Positions 7,929-13,053 of a DNA stretch of 13,053 nucleotides are shown in pieces; the stretch's first letter is position 1, and each line of letters starts with the position of its first letter. Origin of the DNA: Lachnoclostridium sp. UBA3320. GTDB lineage: Bacteria > Bacillota > Clostridia > Lachnospirales > Lachnospiraceae. Below the pieces are notes generated by a model, which was not told the DNA's origin, made no database searches, and was given only the letters and a program-made list of their open reading frames with translations. The translations under genes were made by a program, and so were the position numbers. The stretch covers positions 1 to 13,053 of the forward strand of contig DESG01000144.1 in the NCBI GenBank assembly GCA_002361175.1, written 5' to 3'.

Positions 7929-8285
7929 CTATTTTTTAACTTTAACTTTTTTACTAGCGCCTCTGGCTCTAATAATCTTTTTATAGAGTTTAACCTTGCC
8001 TGTAGGCACTTTAACTGTTGCTTTCTTGTTTATTCCTTTAAACACATTCTTACCTACATTTTTTATCTTAAGTTTCTTGCTCTTGATTACAATTTTCTTT
8101 AAATTGCTACATCCATTAAATGCATTAGAACCAATTTTATTTACATTAGCACCGATTGTAACTTTTGTAACTTTCTTATTACCCTTTAATGCATCTTTAG
8201 TAATAGTTGCCACTTTATATGTTTTATTGTCCACTTTTATAGCAGCAGGAATTACTACTTTTTTAACATTCTTATTAACACCCAC
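7929..8285 (-). pseudogene. C-terminal leucine-rich (BspA/LRR_5 type) domain of the galactanase, separated by a frameshift
   Basis: This 118-codon frame encodes NKNVKKVVIPAAI, then repeats such as KVTKVTIGANVNKIGSNAF and NLKKIVI. These are leucine-rich repeats of the BspA/LRR_5 kind, very rich in Lys and ending in KKVKVKK. It is unlikely to be a free gene: the first usable start is a GTG with no proper ribosome binding site, and it has no signal peptide. The preceding frame ends in ISKVTIDNVNYKI, which is how these C-terminal domains normally begin. Frame of this piece is open back to 8309, where it reads DNIGTAVFVGVNKN, so a one-base indel between 8300 and 8312 restores one continuous domain. 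In Lachnospiraceae secreted proteins such domains sit at the C-terminus, probably for surface attachment; that role is inference. Confidence 0.75.
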
Positions 8286-8299
8286 AAAAACAGCCGTTC

Positions 8300-11200
8300 C
8301 TATATTATCTTATAATTAACATTATCAATAGTAACTTTACTAATACCAGATGATTCAGATGCACTGTCTGGTGTAGGCGAAGATGTCGGTGTTGTTACTG
8401 GTACACTTGGCACTGGTGTTGATGTATCTGGCACTGGCGTTGATGTACTTGGTATTGGTGTTGATGTTGATGTTGGTGTACTTGTTGTTGGTGTACTTGG
8501 TACTGGTGTAGGCGTTGGTGTTGGTGTAGCTATTGAGCCACCACCTGACCCGCCTGCTCCTGAAACAACTACACTCGAACCACCACCTGTAATTGAAGTA
8601 GCTGGTTTTGATGAAGCTGTAACTGGCACAGTAGTATCAGCATAACAAAGCACATAAGTAGAAAACTTACTACTATTAAATCTTATAATATTGTTATTTT
8701 TATCATATGTGCAAGAAATGGTATCTTTCTTTCCGTCATGAAAACGTACTACATAATATGACCTTGTTACGCCTTCTGCCTCTTTCTTTATTGTAGACGG
8801 CACTTTCATTTTAATAACCATTTCTTTTTTGTTAGTATCTTTTAAATTAACTTTTACATTTTCAACCTCATGCACTCTTGCAAAAAGTGAAATATCAAGA
8901 GGAATCGCAACCTTTAATTCAGTTACTTTACTGCCAGTTTTTTCTTCAACATCTTTCTTTATATCATCTTCTAGTATCTCTCTTACATCATTTTCCTTGC
9001 TTTCTTCAAAATTTGTATCTTCATTTATTTCAAGGAAAATTTCTACATTTCTATTATTCCTTACTGCTTCAACTATCTTTTGTATAACTGCAGCCTGCCT
9101 ACCAGCATCCAGTTCTTCATTAGTCTCTGTATCAATAATAGCATTAATATTATCTTTATTAGTAACCGCATTCGTTATCTCTGTAATTTCTTCTTCACTA
9201 TCAAAAGACGTTTCAGAAAGGTTCGCAGCACCAACATTTGTATTAATATCTGTACCATATTCATATACTTTTAATTCTTCTGTTACAATACTTATATTAC
9301 TTATCTCACTATTACCAGTAAAATCTGAAATAGTGAAAATATAAGTACCATTAACTCCCTTTTCCTGTCCAGAAACCGTACATGTATTATTTCTCTTAGT
9401 TATAACTGCTGATTTAATACTATAACCTCTTTCTGGTGTAAGCACAAGCTTAGCCACACTATCCGCACAAACAGTTTCCATATCTAATTTCGCTTCTGCA
9501 TGATTATCTCTCACTGATTTTTCCGCATCAGCAGAAATAGTTATATTATATTGTATTCTCTGTGCCCTAGCATTTACTATAATATTAGCATTGCCTTTAA
9601 ATGTATGAATAATAAAAGTATATGCACCATTTTCAGCCACCGCTTCACCCACTATAGCATTAGCAACAGTCACCTCAGGTATTCCTGCAAATGCATAACC
9701 ACTTTCTGGAGCAACCACAAGCTTTAACTTATCAGAATCATAAACCGTACCACCAGATTCAAATACACTATCTTCTTTAGTTACAGATATAGTTGCGTTA
9801 TCAACCATATTGCTGTTATAAGAAACAGTATAATTCAACCTTGGTGTCGCTGTAGGAGCTTGAGTCGGAGCTTGAGTTGGCACTTGGGTAGGCGTTGGTG
9901 TCGGAGCTTGAGTTGGAGCTTGGGTAGGTGCTTGAGTTGGAGCTTGAGTTGGCGTTGGCGTCGGTTCTTCTGGTATTTCCTCCCACTTCGCATATAGTGT
10001 AAGATTCTCAGCTGTGCCTACCTCAATAGAAGAAATTGCTTCTTTAAACTCACTATCTTTAAACCAACCTTTAAAAGTATAACCATCTTTAGTTGGATCT
10101 TTAAAAGTTATTTCCTGTGAACCATTATAAGTTGCAGGGTTATCAGCATTGTTTATTCCACCATCCAATTCATAATTGATAGCATAACCAATACGATATA
10201 AGTATACATCATCAATAGTCCCTGCCGCTCCAGCATTTGCCTTTACAGTAATCTTAACTATCAGCTCATCTCCAGCATCCGCAACAACCCCTTGATTGCC
10301 TTTAATGGATGGTCTCTGCCAATTTTTACGCCCGCTTAGTACAGCGGAAGCCTGACTGGATATGTTTTTTGTTTTATTTGTCAACTGAATATTTATATCT
10401 GTAGTTTCTCCTTGACCCTGAATATACATAAATGTTTCATAAAGACCACTCTGCTCTGCAGTAACAGTCTGCTCCACTGTAAAATCAATGGCTGTGTCAG
10501 AAGAAAAATGCAATGCTTGGTCTCCATTTTTCGGGTCAGTCGTTAAGATATTATCTGTTCCGTTTCCTTCTATTGACCATGCATCTGTTCCATTTTCAAA
10601 GCCTCCATTGGATAATAGGTTTTTATAGTTAGTTGCTCCAGTATGCACATACTTGAATACATTCAAAGATTCTAATGGATTGCCATAAAAATCAAAAAGA
10701 GCTTGATTATCTACTGCCGAACCGCCAAACCACTTCCCAGCATCATCTGGATCATAGTCACTTGAATAACTTGAAGCCCATCCAGAACCATAGTTCTCCC
10801 ATTTTTCTTTATTTGCATTTAGCACCTCTTTGGCATTATCTGCATCTTTATCATAAACCTGTACTGGAATCCATGCTGGTTCCCAATACATCATACCAAT
10901 TCCACCAGCATTTACAACTGCCTGAATAACACTACGTATTTCATCTGCCTGTCCCTGTATAGACAATGGATAAACAGGTGTATCATTCGTGCCTGATCTT
11001 ACAGTATTATCATGTCCATCTCCGTCTTCTAATGTTGTTGTCCAAGATGTTTCTGCAACCATAACTTTTTTATTGTAGTTATCTGCAACATATTTTAATA
11101 CTTCTGTCAAGTTACTTGTTGTCCCATGCCATATTGGATAATATGAAGTTGCAAATACATCATAATCTACATTATTACTATTCAAACTATCGGCAATGCC

Positions 11201-12556
11201 CTTGATTATTGTTGTCCTCTCAGGATTTGTAAAATCCAAAGCTACTAAAATTTCTTTATTTTTTTCTGTGGCTAGTTGACGGATTGCAGAACTACCAGCA
11301 TTAAATATCTTAGCCACATTAGCCCATCCATCATTACTGATATTCACACCACATATGCCTTGGGTCGTTTCATTTCCGACTTGCACCATACCAACATCCA
11401 CGCCTGATTCGATTAGTTCTTTCAGGCTGTCATACGTCCATTTATTTACTGCCTCTACCTTCTGCTCAACTGTATAACTCTCCCATGCCTTTGGCGCTTT
11501 TTGCTTTCCTGGGTCTGCCCAGAAATCAGAATAATGGAAATCAATCAGTACTTTCATACCTGCATCAGTTGCCCATTTCCCAATCTTCTTAGCTTTCTCA
11601 AGGTCATTATTTCCTCCACCATAACCTTGTTTTTGGTCGTTGTATGGATTATTCCAGACACGTATACGTATATAATTTACACCTGCTTCTTTAAGCTGGT
11701 TAAAAAATGTCTGGTCATCTATTACATTACCATCCCAGTCACGGAATTTAACTCCACTATCTATCAAACTAACATAGGACGAAACATCAACACCCTTAAT
11801 AAAATCATCGCTTATATTATTGACTTTTTTAACATTGATTCCTGCATTTTCTATTGCAGAAGCCGATATAAGATTTGCTATTGCTTCCTGTAATGCTATT
11901 TTTGCTTGATTCACTTGCTCTGTAGTCACATTAGTATCATCATATATACTTTTTGCGCTATTTAATGTTGTTTGCATAGATGTCCAACTAAAAACTTTAT
12001 AATCTGCTTCTGACAGGTTTTCACAAGAATTAATTACTTCTTCTAAACCTGCTTTTGCAATAAACAAAAGTCCTTCTTCAGATAGCTTTCCAGTAAGAGT
12101 AATGTCATCAATATGCCCCCATCCGCTTGCTTTACATTCAACATATACCCCTACTTGAACTTCTTCCAAGTTTTCTGCAATAGTAAAAGTCCCACTGGAT
12201 TCTTTCCAGTTCCCCCATGCAGAATTTTCTTGATAGACATCTCCTTTTTCTCCATTCATATAAACATAAACTTTTTCTCCCTCTGCTCCTTGTGACTGAG
12301 CTGTCATCTTGTAAGTACCTGCTGGAAGATTTTTAATTGTCTGTGTACATGTGAAATTAATTTCTGTTGTTTCACTCCAAAAATTGAATGAATAACTTCC
12401 TGATTTTACAGCTTTATCATTGCTTTCGCAGGTAGTTGGTTTTTCACTGACTGTCCAGCCATTCAAACCATCTTCAAAACCATTATTTATTAGTTCAATA
12501 TCAACATAATCGTCATCAGCAGCCTTTACTGTAATGCCCCCACGATATCTACACAT
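8300..12556 (-). CDS. GH53 endo-beta-1,4-galactanase, multidomain secreted, main reading frame
   Basis: The 1418-codon frame encodes an extracellular arabinogalactan endo-beta-1,4-galactanase. From the N-terminus there are: a carbohydrate-binding-like beta-sandwich (about 19-156); a FIVAR-like three-helix segment (160-232); the GH53 catalytic barrel (250-637), with acid/base Glu396 in VQVGNET and nucleophile Glu502 in VMVAETSW, 106 residues apart; a second beta-sandwich, possibly CBM61-like (645-788); a Flg_new/InlB-type repeat (792-858); a QAPT linker (865-905); two related Ig-like repeats (908-1090); an uncharacterised domain ending in KFSTYVLCY (1093-1305); and a Thr/Pro/Ser linker (1344-1396). 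The ATG at 12556 has no good ribosome binding site. The true start is the signal-peptide frame at 12672, and the leucine-rich end lies in a third frame, so the intact protein would be about 1580 residues. Enzyme substrate would be galactan side chains of pectin. Confidence 0.92.
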   Translation of the reverse strand: MCRYRGGITVKAADDDYVDIELINNGFEDGLNGWTVSEKPTTCESNDKAVKSGSYSFNFWSETTEINFTCTQTIKNLPAGTYKMTAQSQGAEGEKVYVYMNGEKGDVYQENSAWGNWKESSGTFTIAENLEEVQVGVYVECKASGWGHIDDITLTGKLSEEGLLFIAKAGLEEVINSCENLSEADYKVFSWTSMQTTLNSAKSIYDDTNVTTEQVNQAKIALQEAIANLISASAIENAGINVKKVNNISDDFIKGVDVSSYVSLIDSGVKFRDWDGNVIDDQTFFNQLKEAGVNYIRIRVWNNPYNDQKQGYGGGNNDLEKAKKIGKWATDAGMKVLIDFHYSDFWADPGKQKAPKAWESYTVEQKVEAVNKWTYDSLKELIESGVDVGMVQVGNETTQGICGVNISNDGWANVAKIFNAGSSAIRQLATEKNKEILVALDFTNPERTTIIKGIADSLNSNNVDYDVFATSYYPIWHGTTSNLTEVLKYVADNYNKKVMVAETSWTTTLEDGDGHDNTVRSGTNDTPVYPLSIQGQADEIRSVIQAVVNAGGIGMMYWEPAWIPVQVYDKDADNAKEVLNANKEKWENYGSGWASSYSSDYDPDDAGKWFGGSAVDNQALFDFYGNPLESLNVFKYVHTGATNYKNLLSNGGFENGTDAWSIEGNGTDNILTTDPKNGDQALHFSSDTAIDFTVEQTVTAEQSGLYETFMYIQGQGETTDINIQLTNKTKNISSQASAVLSGRKNWQRPSIKGNQGVVADAGDELIVKITVKANAGAAGTIDDVYLYRIGYAINYELDGGINNADNPATYNGSQEITFKDPTKDGYTFKGWFKDSEFKEAISSIEVGTAENLTLYAKWEEIPEEPTPTPTQAPTQAPTQAPTQAPTPTPTQVPTQAPTQAPTATPRLNYTVSYNSNMVDNATISVTKEDSVFESGGTVYDSDKLKLVVAPESGYAFAGIPEVTVANAIVGEAVAENGAYTFIIHTFKGNANIIVNARAQRIQYNITISADAEKSVRDNHAEAKLDMETVCADSVAKLVLTPERGYSIKSAVITKRNNTCTVSGQEKGVNGTYIFTISDFTGNSEISNISIVTEELKVYEYGTDINTNVGAANLSETSFDSEEEITEITNAVTNKDNINAIIDTETNEELDAGRQAAVIQKIVEAVRNNRNVEIFLEINEDTNFEESKENDVREILEDDIKKDVEEKTGSKVTELKVAIPLDISLFARVHEVENVKVNLKDTNKKEMVIKMKVPSTIKKEAEGVTRSYYVVRFHDGKKDTISCTYDKNNNIIRFNSSKFSTYVLCYADTTVPVTASSKPATSITGGGSSVVVSGAGGSGGGSIATPTPTPTPVPSTPTTSTPTSTSTPIPSTSTPVPDTSTPVPSVPVTTPTSSPTPDSASESSGISKVTIDNVNYKII
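8369..8527 (-). repeat. Thr/Pro/Ser-rich linker-coding repeat
   Basis: This is a degenerate in-frame repeat coding residues 1344-1396 of the galactanase, with units such as TSTPVPD and TPTPTPTP. It is a flexible, possibly glycosylated spacer between the uncharacterised domain and the leucine-rich end. The repeat makes this stretch prone to length change or misassembly. Confidence 0.85.
9842..9964 (-). repeat. QAPT tandem linker-coding repeat
   Basis: A 12-base unit coding Q-A-P-T, with TPTP and QVPT variants, is repeated across residues 865-905 of the galactanase. It separates the catalytic and binding half of the protein from the Ig-like half. Copy number is likely to vary between strains. 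Confidence 0.9.
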
Positions 12557-12672
12557 GTTATTGATGACAGTACCATTGCAAAAGTAAGCATATGTGCTAT
12601 AGCTTTTTTAATATTCCGTTTACTCCACTGGAATATTGTATTTTTTTGCTTAATTGTTTTTTGTTTACTCAT
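12526..12672 (-). pseudogene. signal-peptide frame of the galactanase, cut off by a frame break at a G5 tract
   Basis: The ATG at 12672 has a perfect AAGGAGG (12687-12681) 8 bases upstream. It reads MSKQKTIKQKNTIFQW, a basic segment (SKRNIKK), then a hydrophobic core (AHMLTFAMVLSSITC): a classical long Gram-positive signal peptide. This frame stops at 12526, just past five G (12537-12541). Adding one G would give VDIVGGITVKA joined to ADDDYVDIEL, which places a V-K-A signal peptidase site right before the mature galactanase. I therefore read this as the first exon-like piece of one broken gene, not as a separate small gene. An ATG at 12732 in the same frame adds 20 residues but has no ribosome binding site. 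Confidence 0.8.
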
Positions 12673-12687
12673 ACATTTTACCTCCTT

Positions 12688-13002
12688 ATTAATATTTTTT
12701 GACAAATGTAATTCATATTGCCAGTTAATCATCGTTCATAATTGATAAGTTTCCTTTTGGTTAATTTATCCTCCTTTATAATTTTTAAAACGCAAAGCTT
12801 TGTCATTTTGTATATTTTTTGTGTTTATTTACGTTTCTTTTGTTATAATTTTACCATCGTATTCATAAAAATGTTTGCATTTTCAATCTTATAATGTACA
12901 CTTTCGACCAAGCATAAACCTATCACTTATGTTCTATGTATACTGTAAATTTAAGCATTTGCTGTTCAAAATTATTTATTTAATTTCTTTATTTTTATAA
13001 AA
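12688..13002 (-). other. AT-rich leader and upstream region of the galactanase locus
   Basis: There is no gene in this stretch. On the - strand it contains a 10-base perfect palindrome (CAAAGCTTTG, 12793-12802) and an isolated AAAGGAGG (12777-12770) with no start codon at usable distance. Weak -10-like sequences occur (TATAAG near 12892, TATAAC near 12846), but none has an acceptable -35 at 16-18 bases, so I do not name a promoter. A sugar-responsive control site would be expected here but cannot be identified. Confidence 0.4.
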
Positions 13003-13045
13003 AAATTGTTCTACAAAAAAAATAAGGTATTTTGTAGAACAATTT
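13003..13045 (-). terminator. Rho-independent terminator for a - strand gene beyond the right edge
   Basis: Bases 13003-13018 and 13030-13045 form a perfect 16-base inverted repeat with an 11-base loop. On the - strand the stem runs into a seven-T tract, of which three lie within the stem; on the + strand the following bases are ATAATAAA. The element therefore most likely ends a leftward gene that lies outside the window, making the galactanase locus a separate transcription unit. Confidence 0.75.
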
Positions 13046-13053
13046 ATAATAAA

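Noticed and set aside
7929..8285. Leucine-rich frame as an independent small gene
   Set aside because: Start would be a GTG with AGGA 12 bases away, there is no export signal, and the preceding frame supplies the missing first strand of the same domain.
8300..8312. Programmed ribosomal frameshift joining the galactanase frames
   Set aside because: No X-XXY-YYZ slippery heptamer, no downstream structure and no internal Shine-Dalgarno stimulator are visible.
8829..9344. 171-codon + strand open frame, Ser/Phe-rich
   Set aside because: It lies fully antisense to the galactanase gene, and its low-complexity composition reflects the acidic and Lys-rich coding strand.
12699..12727. + strand TTGACA as a rightward promoter
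   Set aside because: At 17 bases the -10 position reads CAGTTA, and no + strand gene follows in the window.
12725..12739. Four-codon leader peptide (M-N-D-D) before the galactanase
   Set aside because: The only ribosome binding sites are too far away, and there is no attenuator structure or regulatory codon run.
12790..12804. CcpA catabolite-response (cre) operator at the palindrome
   Set aside because: The central CG and flanking bases of the cre consensus are missing; the palindrome is only 10 bases and could be chance.

Overview
The window looks like chromosome of a low-GC Gram-positive anaerobe of the Clostridia, most likely Lachnospiraceae. The evidence is AT-rich DNA, strong AGGAGG-type ribosome binding sites, a clostridial-type fused cobA/hemD gene, and a large secreted glycanase with Flg_new-like, PT/Q-linker and BspA-type leucine-rich modules. 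The assignment rests on family recognition only; no database search was run.

Left part (1-1471, + strand). The 3' end of a GH78-type alpha-L-rhamnosidase runs in from the left edge. A metallo-beta-lactamase-fold hydrolase starts at the very next base after its stop. A nested hairpin (1484-1539) separates this pair from the convergent genes to the right.

Middle part (1556-7833, - strand). One apparent six-gene operon is read right to left: an HD-domain phosphohydrolase, a CmpB-like (PF06541) membrane protein, hemA, hemC, a cobA-hemD fusion and hemL. A perfect TTGACA-N18-TATAAT promoter lies upstream (7804-7833), gaps are 4-25 bases, and the first two genes overlap by 41 bases. HemA and HemL make 5-aminolevulinate from glutamyl-tRNA. 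HemC and the HemD half make uroporphyrinogen III, and the CobA half makes precorrin-2, so the products head toward cobalamin or siroheme. hemB, the porphobilinogen synthase gene, is missing and must lie elsewhere if the pathway works. I re-set three starts from ribosome binding sites: hemC to 5274, hemA to 6496 and the HD gene to 7728.

Right part (7858-12672, - strand). A single secreted multidomain GH53 endo-beta-1,4-galactanase locus appears in three reading-frame pieces: signal peptide, main body and C-terminal leucine-rich domain. Two single-base-scale frame breaks explain this: one at a G5 tract (12537-12541), the other confined to 8300-8312. A strong terminator (7858-7897) follows the C-terminal piece. 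Either the gene is a recent pseudogene or the sequence has two small indel errors; phase variation at the G tract is a third possibility.

The right edge (12673-13053) holds the leader of the galactanase gene, then a terminator (13003-13045) oriented for a - strand gene beyond the window. A rhamnosidase at one end and a galactanase at the other both suit breakdown of pectic rhamnogalacturonan I and its side chains, although the tetrapyrrole operon between them is unrelated housekeeping metabolism. I see no RNA gene, CRISPR array, insertion sequence or phage gene.
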